Below, in pieces: positions 18,801-27,089 of a stretch of 64,000 nucleotides of DNA (position 1 is the first letter of the stretch; each line of letters opens with the position of its first letter). This DNA is from Bacteroidales bacterium (GTDB lineage Bacteria > Bacteroidota > Bacteroidia > Bacteroidales > F082). The position numbers were made by a program, and so were the translations under genes. A model generated the notes under the pieces. That model worked only from the letters and a program-made list of their open reading frames with translations. It was not told where the DNA came from and made no database searches. The stretch is from contig JAGYLH010000003.1 in assembly GCA_018400955.1 (NCBI GenBank), positions 1 through 64,000 on the forward strand. The letters are read 5' to 3'.

Positions 18801-19522
18801 ACCGCGAAATGGCCTATGCCCTCTACCTGGCAGGTTTTGATGTAAAGGATATTCATATGACGGACCTCATCAGCGGGCGCGAAGACCTGAGCGATATACA
18901 AATGATTGCTTTTGTGGGTGGTTTTTCCAATTCCGACGTGCTGGGTTCGGCCAAGGGCTGGGCAGGTGCTTTTTTGTATAACGAAAAGGCAAAAAAAGCG
19001 CTTGACGGTTTTTATGCACGCGAAGATACCCTAAGTCTGGGTGTGTGCAATGGCTGCCAGCTGATGATAGAGCTCAATTTGGTGTATCCCCATCATGAGG
19101 AGCGGCCACGCATGTTGCATAATGATTCAGGTAAGTTTGAGTCGGCTTTCCTTACTGTGGATATCCCCTCGAACAACAGCATTATGCTCGAAAGTTTGGG
19201 CGGTAAGCGGCTTGGTGTATGGGTTGCCCATGGCGAGGGCAAGTTCAGCTTTCCATGCTTCCGCGACAATTACCATATTGTGATGACCTACGGACACGAA
19301 ACCTACCCGGCCAATCCCAATGGCAGCGATTGGGACACTGCAGCTGTTTGCTCCAATGATGGCAGGCATTTAGCTATGATGCCACATTTGGAAAGGTCCT
19401 TCGTTCCCTGGCAATGGGCTTATTATCCCGAAACGCATCAGGATGATGAAGTGTCGCCCTGGATTGAAGCCTTTGTGAATGCACGGATTTGGATAGAAAA
19501 CAAAAACAAAAGCAGCCAATAA
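15824..19522 (+). CDS. purL: Phosphoribosylformylglycinamidine synthase
   Basis: This 1232-residue protein is the large single-chain PurL. It catalyses the ATP- and glutamine-dependent conversion of FGAR to FGAM in purine synthesis. Visible signatures are NSEHCRHKIFNG in the first AIRS-type half, KAETHNFPTTVEPF with STGSGGEIRD (phosphate and ATP binding), the second half with PTGKDSLSM, and a C-terminal class I glutamine amidotransferase domain. That domain has its nucleophile C1075 in LGVCNGCQL and ends with MPHLERSFVPWQW. The length is close to the usual 1200-1300. The leader is unusually long and structured. The next gene has its own promoter, so purL is probably monocistronic. Confidence 0.97.
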   Translation: MILFFQPSPKRLIALESKTPLSPSDLEKLSWLFEGAIPSREKSIDGYFIGPRREMISPWSTNAVEITRNMGIASIERIEEFFKAEKNSTNYDPMLQALYHKPGQNLFQLDRLPAEMQYVDDIEAYNNTHGLALSPDEVSYLTEISQRIGRQLTDSEVYGFAQVNSEHCRHKIFNGTFIIDGKTMPDTLFALIKKTAKVNPNRLVSAYKDNVAFVLGPRVEQFAPATSHHADYFSIKDIDTVIAIKAETHNFPTTVEPFNGASTGSGGEIRDRLAGGKGSVPLAGTAVYMTAYARTEENRSWEQNCPARPWLYQKPDDILIKASNGASDFGNKFGQPLINGSLLTFEHEENQSFGYDKVIMMAGGVGYARKEDSLKETPDPGDLVIVLGGDNYRIGMGGGAVSSVDTGQFSNAIELNAVQRANPEMQKRVANVIRAMTEADNNPVRSIHDHGAGGHLNSLSELVEKSGGIIHIDKLPVGDPTLSDMEIIGNESQERMGLIIREKDLPLLKQMAERERAPLYEAGNTTDDDKLVFKRSESVCPINLKLDDLFGKPPKTVLEDQYKPYRFEAIRYSAENIYYYLNQLLQLEAVACKDWLTNKVDRSVSGRVALQQCAGPIQLPLNNLGVVALDYQGIKGIATAIGHAPVPSLIDSRIGSRLAVAEALTNIVWAPIQNGLSGISLSANWMWPAKNEGENSRLFMAVKALSDFCVELGINVPTGKDSLSMTQKYPEGKKVLSPGTVIVSAVGEVSNVRKVVQPVLKNDPHTSLIYIDFSGGQFHLGGSSLGQALNAIGNEAPDVIDPGYFVKTFNAVQQLIESDLLLAGHDVSAGGLITCLLEMTFANPEVGLQIELDELKNQDTVSLLFSEKPAVVVQVSNNQEALKVLDEAGIQYTNIGRVSPKRLLLVNHLQEHYTFDIDTMRDVWYRSSYLLDRQQSGEKLALERFRNYRKHDLEFSFGKQFTGKFEQYGIDRFRRKPTGTKAAIIREKGVNGDREMAYALYLAGFDVKDIHMTDLISGREDLSDIQMIAFVGGFSNSDVLGSAKGWAGAFLYNEKAKKALDGFYAREDTLSLGVCNGCQLMIELNLVYPHHEERPRMLHNDSGKFESAFLTVDIPSNNSIMLESLGGKRLGVWVAHGEGKFSFPCFRDNYHIVMTYGHETYPANPNGSDWDTAAVCSNDGRHLAMMPHLERSFVPWQWAYYPETHQDDEVSPWIEAFVNARIWIENKNKSSQ

Positions 19523-19540
19523 CGGAATCCTTTTCTTGCG

Positions 19541-19548
19541 TATATTTG
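19541..19548 (+). promoter_or_regulatory. -7 box for SDR gene
   Basis: The sequence reads TATATTTG, 20 bases upstream of the SDR ATG at 19569. Confidence 0.55.
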
Positions 19549-19568
19549 TAGTGTAAAAATAAACTACA

Positions 19569-20333
19569 ATGAAACCCATCCCAACTGCCTTTATCACCGG
19601 GGCAAGCAGTGGATTTGGTTTGGCCTGTGCAGAACGCTTCGCTGCAGGTGGCTGGAACCTGATTTTGCTGGCCCGCCGCACTGAAAAGCTCAAGTCAATA
19701 AAGGCTGAGCTCGAAAAGAACTTCAAAATTCAAGTGTCCTTTTTGACTGTTGATGTCCGCCAGCAGACTTGTATTGATGCAATCAGTAAATTTTTGAAAG
19801 CGTGCAAATGCACCCCCGACTTGCTGGTGAACAATGCCGGATTGGCTGTTGGCATGGAGCTGATTCAGCATGGCGTGCTCGATGATTGGGAAAGAATGAT
19901 CGACACCAATATCAAAGGGGTTTTATATGTTTCAAAAGCTGTAATGCCCTTTATGGTAGCAGCCGGGAAAGGCCATATTGTCAATATTGGTTCAATCGCC
20001 GGCAAGGAAGCTTATCCAGGTGGCAATGTTTATTCAGCCACCAAATTTGCTGTGGATGGGCTTACAAAAAGCATGCGCATCGACCTTTTGCCTCATGGCA
20101 TACGGGTAACCCAAATTGCCCCCGGGGCAGCTGATACGGAGTTTTCTATGGTGCGTTTCAAAGGTGATTTTGAGAAGGCAAGAAGTGTTTACAAAGGTTT
20201 TAAACCCCTGAGTGGTGCAGATGTGGCCGAGGCCATTTGGTTCGCTGCCAACCTGCCGGCCCATGTTAATGTTAACGATATGCTGCTGATGCCCACCGCA
20301 CAGGCCGGCGCTGTTCATTTTCAGCGCGATTAA
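19569..20333 (+). CDS. Short-chain dehydrogenase/reductase, YdfG-like
   Basis: This 254-residue classical SDR has the cofactor motif TGASSGFG at residues 9-16, the NNAG motif, the catalytic Ser in NIGSIAG and the catalytic Tyr/Lys pair in YSATKFA. LARR after the first beta-strand suggests NADP(H) preference. Overall it resembles YdfG/serine-3-hydroxy-acid dehydrogenases, which oxidise beta-hydroxy acids, although substrate choice in SDRs is poorly predictable. It follows purL by 46 bases with its own promoter box. Confidence 0.9.
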   Translation: MKPIPTAFITGASSGFGLACAERFAAGGWNLILLARRTEKLKSIKAELEKNFKIQVSFLTVDVRQQTCIDAISKFLKACKCTPDLLVNNAGLAVGMELIQHGVLDDWERMIDTNIKGVLYVSKAVMPFMVAAGKGHIVNIGSIAGKEAYPGGNVYSATKFAVDGLTKSMRIDLLPHGIRVTQIAPGAADTEFSMVRFKGDFEKARSVYKGFKPLSGADVAEAIWFAANLPAHVNVNDMLLMPTAQAGAVHFQRD

Positions 20334-20391
20334 GGATTGGTAGCAACAGGCCATTTCTATAAGTAAGTTGTGCTTTAGTGAGAAAAATAGA

Positions 20392-20805
20392 ATGAAAGTA
20401 ATAGGAATTGAAATTGATAAAAAAAGAGCTGTCTGTTTTGCTTTGGAACAAGACAGCCAAGGTACTTATATCAATTTAACAGGAGAGTTCAAGTATCTTG
20501 ATATCAAAGAAGACCAGGACAACAAGGAAATCAAGAATTTTCAATCAACTATACACGCTTTTTTCAACACAATAAACCCTGATGCAATTGCTATTATCTC
20601 ACGACAAACAAAAGGAAGATTCTCTTCATCTACATTTTCGTTTAAGCTTGAAGGATTAATTCAATGCTATGAAAAGACAGATGTTGAATTTGTTTCTCCG
20701 AGAACTCTTTCAGCTTACTATAAAAAGAATGCTTTAACGGTGCCATTCGACCATGGTTATCAAGAGAATGCTGTTAAGCTCGCAAACTATTTATTGGATA
20801 GATAA
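20392..20805 (+). CDS. DUF3010 family protein
   Basis: About 137 residues, beginning MKVIGIEIDKKRAVCFAL and containing AIISRQTKGRFSS and VEFVSPRTLSAYYKK, features I associate with DUF3010. The N-terminal GIEIDKK beta-strand pattern resembles the first strand of RNase H/actin-fold proteins such as RuvC, so a nuclease-like fold is possible but not shown. I chose ATG 20392 over the in-frame 20368 because the family begins at MKVIG. The stop overlaps the start of a tiny downstream frame. Base composition is more AT-rich than neighbouring genes, which could reflect horizontal transfer. Confidence 0.75.
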   Translation: MKVIGIEIDKKRAVCFALEQDSQGTYINLTGEFKYLDIKEDQDNKEIKNFQSTIHAFFNTINPDAIAIISRQTKGRFSSSTFSFKLEGLIQCYEKTDVEFVSPRTLSAYYKKNALTVPFDHGYQENAVKLANYLLDR

Positions 20806-20927
20806 TGAACGAATCAGCAGTAAATCCAACAGATGAGGCAAAAGAAATACAACCTAATTTGGGATTGGCAATAACAAGGACATGTAACTACTCAAAAAGC
20901 CCAAGTTTTATAGCTGTATATCGTTAG
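20805..20927 (+). CDS. Tiny frame translationally coupled to DUF3010 gene
   Basis: A 40-codon frame starts at an ATG that shares its A with the DUF3010 stop (TAATG at 20803-20807) and ends at TAG 20925-20927. The product begins MNESAVNPTDEAKEIQPNL and shows no known motif. The stop/start overlap is what would be expected of translational coupling, so either this is a real small protein or it is the 5' remnant of a longer gene replaced by the convergent holA. I cannot tell which. Confidence 0.3.
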   Translation: MNESAVNPTDEAKEIQPNLGLAITRTCNYSKSPSFIAVYR

Positions 20928-20935
20928 AGCATAAC

Positions 20936-21934
20936 TCAATGCATTATTTTATAAAGCATCTCCTTATAAAGTTCACTATCGTCAGTTGATTGGTTGTCAA
21001 CCCCCTTGGCCTTAAGATCATACTCACGTAGAATGCTGATGATATCGAGTACTTTGCCTGGTGGATAATTCTTTCCTGCTACCTGGTAGTCGTTTACGAA
21101 AAATGGATTTACACCCAAAACAATGGCCAGATTATTCCTTGATTTATCATGGGCAGCATGGTATTTCAACACTTTCGAAAAATAGCCGAACAGTAATATC
21201 ACAACCATGAGCAGCGGGTTGTCTTTGCTGTTGTCGCCAAAATAATTGATGATACGGTTGGCTTTCACCACATCGCGCTGGGCGATGGCTTTTTGCAACT
21301 CAAACACATTAAAATCTTTGGAAATGCCAATGTTGCGCTCCACCAGCTCATCATTGACGGTGGCTTGTGGTGGCAGGCCGATGATCAGTTTTTCAAGTTC
21401 ATTCCTGACCTTGTGCAGGTCGTTGCCCAAATAATCGGCAAGCATCTGGCAGGCCTTGGGCGTTATTGCAAATTGTTTTTGCTTCAGGTATTTGGTAATC
21501 CAGTCGGGGATGTTGTTTTCGTAAAGTTTTTTTGATTCAAAAAGCACGCCTTTGGCCTTGATCAGCTTGGGCAGCGATTTACGGTTATCAAGTTTTTTGT
21601 ACTTGTAATTAATAACCAAAATGGTGCTTTTAAGCGGATTGTTCAGGTAAAGCTCCAGCCTTTCAATGTCTTTTACATCCTGCGCTTCCTTAACGATAAG
21701 CAATTGGTAATTGCCCGACATAGGATAGCTTTTGGCCTGGTTGATAATTGCCGCAGCATCCACATCGCGTCCGTAAACTACGGTGCTATTGAATGCCTTA
21801 TAATCTTCTTCAAGCACTGTATCATCAAGTAAATCAGTGATTACATCAATGAAATAAGGTTCCTCGCCCATCAGGAAGTAGATGGGATAGTAAACCTTGT
21901 TACGGATGTCGGTTAAAATTTGCTCAAAAGTCAC
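20936..21934 (-). CDS. holA: DNA polymerase III subunit delta
   Basis: This 332-residue protein has the layout of HolA, the delta subunit of the clamp loader that opens the sliding clamp. The N-terminal region shows PIYFLMGEEPYFIDVITDLL, the degenerate nucleotide-binding fold of the family; the middle has FNVFELQKAIAQRD and the C-terminal helical collar domain ends with DSELYKEMLYKIM. The length agrees with the ~330-350 norm. It is convergent with the DUF3010 unit (8 bases from the tiny frame) and lies downstream of the AMP nucleosidase gene on the same strand. Confidence 0.9.
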   Translation of the reverse strand: MTFEQILTDIRNKVYYPIYFLMGEEPYFIDVITDLLDDTVLEEDYKAFNSTVVYGRDVDAAAIINQAKSYPMSGNYQLLIVKEAQDVKDIERLELYLNNPLKSTILVINYKYKKLDNRKSLPKLIKAKGVLFESKKLYENNIPDWITKYLKQKQFAITPKACQMLADYLGNDLHKVRNELEKLIIGLPPQATVNDELVERNIGISKDFNVFELQKAIAQRDVVKANRIINYFGDNSKDNPLLMVVILLFGYFSKVLKYHAAHDKSRNNLAIVLGVNPFFVNDYQVAGKNYPPGKVLDIISILREYDLKAKGVDNQSTDDSELYKEMLYKIMH

Positions 21935-22017
21935 TTGGTCAGTTTGGGGATGTTGTTACAGTTCAAAAAAATCTTTAATACATTGCCTCCATTGGCCTTT
22001 TTCATCGAATGGTTAAT

Positions 22018-22788
22018 TTAAAAACGAAGGTGTTTAACTGTCAGTCCCTGGTTAATGAGCTGTTGCAACGAGTCAATACCAATTTTCAGGTGGTCGGCCA
22101 CAAAACGTTCATTCACACTTTTGTCACTTTCGGATGTTTTAATTCCTTCGGGCAACATGGGCTGGTCCGATACTAACAGCAAGGCACCCGTTGGGATTTC
22201 GTTGGCAAAACCAACCACAAAAATCGTTGCAGTTTCCATATCTACAGCCATGCTATGTGTTGCGATCAGGTAATCCTTAAAATCATCATCGTGTTCCCAA
22301 ACACGTCTGTTGGTTGTGTAAACTGTGCCTGTCCAATAGTCGCGGCCATGATCGCGGATACTGGTGCTAATGGCTTTTTGCAGGCTAAAAGCAGGCAGTG
22401 CCGGGACCTCTTCGGGCAGGTAATCGTTTGATGTTCCTTCGCCCCGTATGGCAGCTATAGGCAGAATAAAGTCACCTACACTGTTTTTGGATTTCAACCC
22501 GCCACATTTTCCAAGAAAAAGCACGGCTTTTGGCTTCACGGCGCCCAGTAAGTCCATGATGGTGGCAGCATTGGCACTGCCCATACTGAAATTGATAATG
22601 GTAATGTCACCCGATGTAGCACACGGCATTGGGTTGTCTTGCCCTATAACAGGCACATTGTTCCATTTGGCAAAAAGCTCGAGATATTGGTTAAAATTAG
22701 TCAACAGTATGTATTGTCCGAAGTCTTCGAGGGCTTGCCCTGTATAGCGCGGAAGCCAGTTGGCTACAATAGCGTCTTTATCTTTCAT
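22018..22788 (-). CDS. amn: AMP nucleosidase (PNP/UDP phosphorylase superfamily)
   Basis: This 256-residue protein matches the short Bacteroidetes AMP nucleosidase: ITIINFSMGSANAATIMDL, LFLGKCGGLK, RGEGTSNDYLPEEVPAL, and the active-site region AVDMETATIFVVGF with LLVSDQPMLPEG. The enzyme cleaves AMP to adenine and ribose 5-phosphate, regulating the adenylate pool. It lacks the N-terminal regulatory domain of E. coli Amn, as expected for this family. It is divergent from the HsdR_N-type gene; a -7 box lies 20 bases upstream. Confidence 0.88.
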   Translation of the reverse strand: MKDKDAIVANWLPRYTGQALEDFGQYILLTNFNQYLELFAKWNNVPVIGQDNPMPCATSGDITIINFSMGSANAATIMDLLGAVKPKAVLFLGKCGGLKSKNSVGDFILPIAAIRGEGTSNDYLPEEVPALPAFSLQKAISTSIRDHGRDYWTGTVYTTNRRVWEHDDDFKDYLIATHSMAVDMETATIFVVGFANEIPTGALLLVSDQPMLPEGIKTSESDKSVNERFVADHLKIGIDSLQQLINQGLTVKHLRF

Positions 22789-22807
22789 GCATGAATATTT
22801 TGTGTCA

Positions 22808-22815
22808 CAAATGTA
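22808..22815 (-). promoter_or_regulatory. -7 box for AMP nucleosidase gene
   Basis: The reverse strand reads TACATTTG, 20 bases upstream of the ATG at 22788. Confidence 0.55.
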
Positions 22816-22844
22816 CAGATTTTAGCCATTCTGATTACCTTTAC

Positions 22845-23354
22845 ATGCTGTTAAACTACAAAATGATGCCCGAGTCGCCTTCTTCAACCAAATGGTTTAT
22901 TACCCGTCAACACAAGGGGAGGGATGAAGTGTTTGATCCGGTTCGCAAAAAATATGTTGCGCTAAGTCCGGAGGAAGATGTGAGGCAGCAAATGATGCAT
23001 TTTCTTGTGCAGAAAAAGGGAACCCCTCTGGGCCTTATGGCTGTGGAATATGCCATCACAGTGAATCAGCTTAGCAAAAGATGCGATATCGTAGTTTTTT
23101 CCCGACTTGGCAAACCTTTGCTGATTGTTGAATGCAAGGCAGCCCACATTCAGCTTAATCCACAAACCCTGGAGCAAGTGGTTAATTACAACCTGGATTT
23201 GCGTGTTGATTTTTTGATCATCACCAATGGGAAAAAGCTGTATTGTTTTCAGCGGGATAAAGCACTTTCTTCCTACAGTATTCTGAGCCAGGTTCCTGAT
23301 TACGAATTTATGTGTAATATAGCCGATGAAAATCAATCTGTTAAAAACCGGTAA
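22845..23354 (+). CDS. Type I restriction HsdR N-terminal domain protein (PD-(D/E)XK fold)
   Basis: About 169 residues. The centre shows the PD-(D/E)XK nuclease core: CDIVVFSRLGKPLLIVECKA, with Asp, Glu and Lys (D...VECK) placed as in the HsdR N-terminal endonuclease domain. The protein has no helicase part and is a free-standing domain common in Bacteroidetes next to housekeeping genes, so it is more likely a nucleic-acid-processing protein than part of a restriction system. No methylase or specificity gene is nearby. I prefer ATG 22845 over 22791 because the latter overlaps the divergent promoter. Confidence 0.8.
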   Translation: MLLNYKMMPESPSSTKWFITRQHKGRDEVFDPVRKKYVALSPEEDVRQQMMHFLVQKKGTPLGLMAVEYAITVNQLSKRCDIVVFSRLGKPLLIVECKAAHIQLNPQTLEQVVNYNLDLRVDFLIITNGKKLYCFQRDKALSSYSILSQVPDYEFMCNIADENQSVKNR

Positions 23355-23365
23355 TTGTATTTGAT

Positions 23366-26296
23366 ATGAAGATTATAATTGTGACAATTTTGCTTTTGTT
23401 ATGGTTATTGTTTGGATCATCTTTTTTGTTGCTGGCCAACGAGCCGGATAGTCTTACTGTGGTGAAGGAATCGGCCGAAACAGCAACCGACTATCTGGTT
23501 TTATCGAAGATTTATATCAATAAATCGGTTCAAAAGGCTGAGGAATTGGGGCGGATTGCACTTGAGAAAGCAAAAAAAAGTGAGGATCAAAAGCTGTTGG
23601 CAGATACTTATAAACAGTATGGTATTGTCAATTATTATAACGACAGTTTTGAGAAGGCATTCCTCTACTTCGACACGGCACTGGTGCATTATCAGCAAAT
23701 TCCTGATTCCATTGAAATGGCCAATGTTTACAACAATTTGGGTGTGCTCAACAGTGATGTGGGCCGGCAAATTGAAGCCGTGCAGCTCTACCTGAAATCG
23801 CTCGAAATAAAGCGCCTAATCAACGACAGTGTTGGAATTGGTAATACCCTCAATAATATCGGGGCTTTATATTACGATTTGAAAGCGTTTACCCAAGCCC
23901 TTCAGTATTTCAATGAGGCCTACATCATTGCTGTTAAGCAAGACGACAAGTCGGGGACGTTGACCACGCTGAACAATATTGGGTTGATATATATGGAAAC
24001 GGATGAAAACGCACAGGCCCTGGCTGTGTTTAATGATTGTGTTGCCATTGGAAAAACACTCAATAGTCCGATTGGGATTGCCAATTCGCTGCACAATATT
24101 GGAAATATTTACCTACAGCAAAACAAACCTGATAGTGCCATGGTTTTTTTCGAAAGGGCCCTGACTTATTATAGTGAGATAGGAATAAGCAGTGGCGAAA
24201 CCTACAATGGTATAGGAAGGGTTCATTTTCAAAACGGGAGCATGAGAAAAGCCATTGATTCTTTCAATAAAGCCATTGACATAAGCGAAGCAACGAGCAA
24301 TAGCAGCCTGAAATTACAGGCTACCCATAATATTTTCGAATCATATTATGCCTTGGACGATTATAAGAAAGCTGTTGAATTTTTGATGGATTACAACAAT
24401 TTGTACAATTCAGTTAGAAGCTTGGACGACTCAGCAGCAACTAAGAACCTGCAAGCGAGGTTTGATTTGGAAAACAAGTTGCAAGAAATAGAAAAATTGC
24501 AATTTGAGAATAAATTACAGGAGAAGATACTGGAAGAGCAACACCAGAAGAACAAATTGCAAAAGTTTGCACTTCACCTAAGTCTTTCGGTTGCAATTGT
24601 CTTTTTGATTATGATTGTTTTGTTTTACAGGATTAACCGCAAATTGCGAAAAACACAGCAAGTGCTTGTTGAACAGAATGAAACCATAAGGGAGTCGCGC
24701 CAAAATTTGAATCTTACAAACAAGGCATTGGCAGAAAAGGAAGAAACCCTCAGGACGCTAATCAATGCCACACCAGATATTATTTGCCTGAAAGATGGCT
24801 CCGGAAGATGGATTGAAGCCAACGAAACCATATTGCAGGTTTTTGAAATGAGCCGGGACGATTGTTTTATGCAAACCGATTTGGAAATTTCTGTCAGAAA
24901 GCCATTTTTTCAAAATGTTTTTGTCAACTACCACAAATCAGCTGCCCTCACCTGGCAAAAAGGCTGCATCACCAGGCAGGATGACCATATAGCCGTATCC
25001 GATGGAGAAACCAAAACCTATGATGTAATAAACGTGCCGCTTTTCAACGAGGATAGCAGCCGTAAAGGCCTGATTATGCTTGGCAGGGATATTACCGACC
25101 GCAAAATTGCAGAGGAAAACCTGGGCAAGGCACTGCACAAGGCAGAAGAATCGGACCGCCTTAAAACAGCTTTCCTTTCGAATATGTCGCACGAAATCAG
25201 AACACCATTGAATGCCATTATTGGTTTCAGCGATTTGCTTGACGACGAAGAGTTAACTCGAGAAGAAAAACAAACATACATCCGACTGGTTTACGACAAT
25301 GGAAACGCCTTGCTGGCGCTTATTGACGACATTATCGACCTGGCGCGCGTTGAGTCAGGCGAAATGAAACTTAACCAACAGCCAACAAATGTTTCTGAGC
25401 TGTTTGTTGATGTGTATCAAACATATAAAGGGTTAAAAAACAGACGTAATAAGGCGCATCTCGACTTGCTTTTCGATATACCCGAAAAAGATGTAGTGTG
25501 TACCACTGATGCTCGAAAACTACGTCAAATCCTGATAAACCTGGTAGATAACGCATTGAAATTTACCGAAGAAGGAAGCATAACCATGGGCTTTTCAATT
25601 GATGAGGAAGAGGAAGGACAGGCTAATTTACAGCTTTTTGTCAGCGACACAGGTATTGGAATCCCTGAAGAAAGCAAATCACAGATATTTAAACGCTTTA
25701 TAAAGTTGAATGAAGGCTCGAAAAAACTCTATCCCGGAACAGGATTGGGGTTAAGTATTGTGCAACAGTTTACACAATTATTGGGAGGCTCTGTGCGCAT
25801 AGATTCTGAAGAAAACAAAGGCACTGCCTTTATTATCAATCTGCCTGTAAGCGAAACCCTGGCAAAAAGCCCAACCGCTAAGACGCCTAAAAGCAGTAAT
25901 ACTTACCATTTCAGCAATAAGACGATACTTGTTGTTGAAGATATAAGTTCAAACCTTGACCTTTTGCTGGCCATACTTGTACCTACAGGGGCAAAAATAC
26001 TAACGGCCCGCAACGGTATCAATGCCATAAAGCATTGTAAGATGGATGAAACTATAGATTTGGTTTTGATGGATATTCAACTCCCTGACCTGGACGGTCT
26101 GGAAGCAACCAAACAAATAAAAGCAAACAGACCTGAATTGTCCATAATTGCACAAACTGCTTTTGCCCTGGCAGAGGAAAGGCAAGCTTGCCTCGATGCC
26201 GGATGTGATGCCTATCTGGCTAAGCCGCTCAGGGCAAGAATGGTGTTGCCTCTGATTGCTGAAATGTTGGGGGTGAAGGGACAATTTAGTTCCTGA
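23366..26296 (+). CDS. TPR-PAS hybrid sensor histidine kinase with C-terminal receiver
   Basis: This 976-residue protein has a signal peptide or first helix (4-22), periplasmic TPR repeats (about 75-350, for example NNLGVLNSDVG and NNIGALYYDL), coiled coil, a transmembrane helix (about 402-421), a second coiled coil, PAS domain (~460-580), HisKA with H609 in NMSHEIRTP, HATPase with NLVDNALKF, DTGIGIP and GTGLGLSIV, and a receiver with D903 in LMDIQLPDLDG. No DNA-binding output is present. The order matches the kinase at 6307-9099 closely, so the two are probably paralogues. It starts 11 bases after the HsdR_N-type gene, which suggests co-transcription. Confidence 0.93.
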   Translation: MKIIIVTILLLLWLLFGSSFLLLANEPDSLTVVKESAETATDYLVLSKIYINKSVQKAEELGRIALEKAKKSEDQKLLADTYKQYGIVNYYNDSFEKAFLYFDTALVHYQQIPDSIEMANVYNNLGVLNSDVGRQIEAVQLYLKSLEIKRLINDSVGIGNTLNNIGALYYDLKAFTQALQYFNEAYIIAVKQDDKSGTLTTLNNIGLIYMETDENAQALAVFNDCVAIGKTLNSPIGIANSLHNIGNIYLQQNKPDSAMVFFERALTYYSEIGISSGETYNGIGRVHFQNGSMRKAIDSFNKAIDISEATSNSSLKLQATHNIFESYYALDDYKKAVEFLMDYNNLYNSVRSLDDSAATKNLQARFDLENKLQEIEKLQFENKLQEKILEEQHQKNKLQKFALHLSLSVAIVFLIMIVLFYRINRKLRKTQQVLVEQNETIRESRQNLNLTNKALAEKEETLRTLINATPDIICLKDGSGRWIEANETILQVFEMSRDDCFMQTDLEISVRKPFFQNVFVNYHKSAALTWQKGCITRQDDHIAVSDGETKTYDVINVPLFNEDSSRKGLIMLGRDITDRKIAEENLGKALHKAEESDRLKTAFLSNMSHEIRTPLNAIIGFSDLLDDEELTREEKQTYIRLVYDNGNALLALIDDIIDLARVESGEMKLNQQPTNVSELFVDVYQTYKGLKNRRNKAHLDLLFDIPEKDVVCTTDARKLRQILINLVDNALKFTEEGSITMGFSIDEEEEGQANLQLFVSDTGIGIPEESKSQIFKRFIKLNEGSKKLYPGTGLGLSIVQQFTQLLGGSVRIDSEENKGTAFIINLPVSETLAKSPTAKTPKSSNTYHFSNKTILVVEDISSNLDLLLAILVPTGAKILTARNGINAIKHCKMDETIDLVLMDIQLPDLDGLEATKQIKANRPELSIIAQTAFALAEERQACLDAGCDAYLAKPLRARMVLPLIAEMLGVKGQFSS

Positions 26297-26307
26297 GTGT
26301 TTGCAAT

Positions 26308-26329
26308 TCAAAAACCGATCGGTTTTTGA
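26308..26329 (+). terminator. Perfect palindrome downstream of hybrid kinase
   Basis: A 22-base perfect palindrome with core AAAAACCGATCGGTTTTT lies 12 bases after the kinase stop. It can form a hairpin ending in a T run and is a plausible factor-independent terminator. Confidence 0.6.
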
Positions 26330-26444
26330 TAAATCTGAAGTGTTGTCATTTTCGAAAGGCTGGTATTATCTTTCAGCAAGCGAAAAAATATGCTCTATGG
26401 CAAGATAATTAATGAAAAATAAATCCAACCACACAAAAAAACTT

Positions 26445-26452
26445 TACATTTG
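26445..26452 (+). promoter_or_regulatory. -7 box for the 26477 gene
   Basis: The sequence reads TACATTTG. It lies 24 bases before ATG 26477 and covers the possible TTG start at 26450, arguing against that earlier start. Confidence 0.5.
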
Positions 26453-26476
26453 CATGAGCAAAAAAAATTAAAAGTT

Positions 26477-27076
26477 ATGAAAAGTGTTCTCCTAAAAGTT
26501 TTCCTTTTGATTGTGATTATAGTGCTGGGATATTTCGTTTACGACAGCATTATGCAACCCGTTGAATTTAATAAGCAAAAGGCGCAGCGCGAGGCTGCCG
26601 TTGTGCAAAACCTGAAGGATATTCGCAATTCACAGGTGCTGTTCAGGCAGGCAAATGGTTCATTTGCCAGTAATTTCGACACCCTAATTTCTTATATCAG
26701 AAATGGAGAAATTCCTGTTGTTAAAATTATTCCTGACCCAACAGACACCACCTTTACCAAAACCATCTCCGACACTTTGGGGTATGTTAAGGTAGTGGAT
26801 TCCTTGTTCAGGGCCAGGAGGAATTTTAAGCTTGACGAATTAAGGTTTATTCCCTTTAGCGAAAATGAATTTTTTGCACTTGATGCAGGAGAAATTGAGC
26901 GCGGAGGGGTTAAAGTAAGTGTGTTTGAAGCCAAAGCTGATTACAGAACTTATCTGAAGGGCCTTAATGAGCAGCGGGTTCTCAACCTGATTGCCAGTAT
27001 GGAACAACTTGAGCGCTATCCCGGTCTGAGGGTTGGCTCAATGACCGAGCCTTCCACGGATGGCAACTGGGAGTAA
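26477..27076 (+). CDS. Membrane-anchored protein of unknown function
   Basis: About 199 residues: a short N-terminus, a single transmembrane helix (about residues 2-20, VLLKVFLLIVIIVLGYFVY) and a soluble, probably periplasmic region. The part after the helix (QNLKDIRNSQVLFRQANGSF) resembles the N-terminal segment of pseudopilin-like or minor pilin proteins that follows the helix, but no prepilin cleavage site is evident. The rest has no recognised motif. It is followed 13 bases later by the DUF3822 gene and then rsmD, so the three probably share the promoter at 26445. Function unknown. Confidence 0.7.
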   Translation: MKSVLLKVFLLIVIIVLGYFVYDSIMQPVEFNKQKAQREAAVVQNLKDIRNSQVLFRQANGSFASNFDTLISYIRNGEIPVVKIIPDPTDTTFTKTISDTLGYVKVVDSLFRARRNFKLDELRFIPFSENEFFALDAGEIERGGVKVSVFEAKADYRTYLKGLNEQRVLNLIASMEQLERYPGLRVGSMTEPSTDGNWE

Positions 27077-27089
27077 GTAAACTTTTGAA

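Noticed and set aside
22845..23354. Part of a restriction-modification system
   Set aside because: It lacks a helicase region and there are no hsdM or hsdS genes in the neighbourhood.
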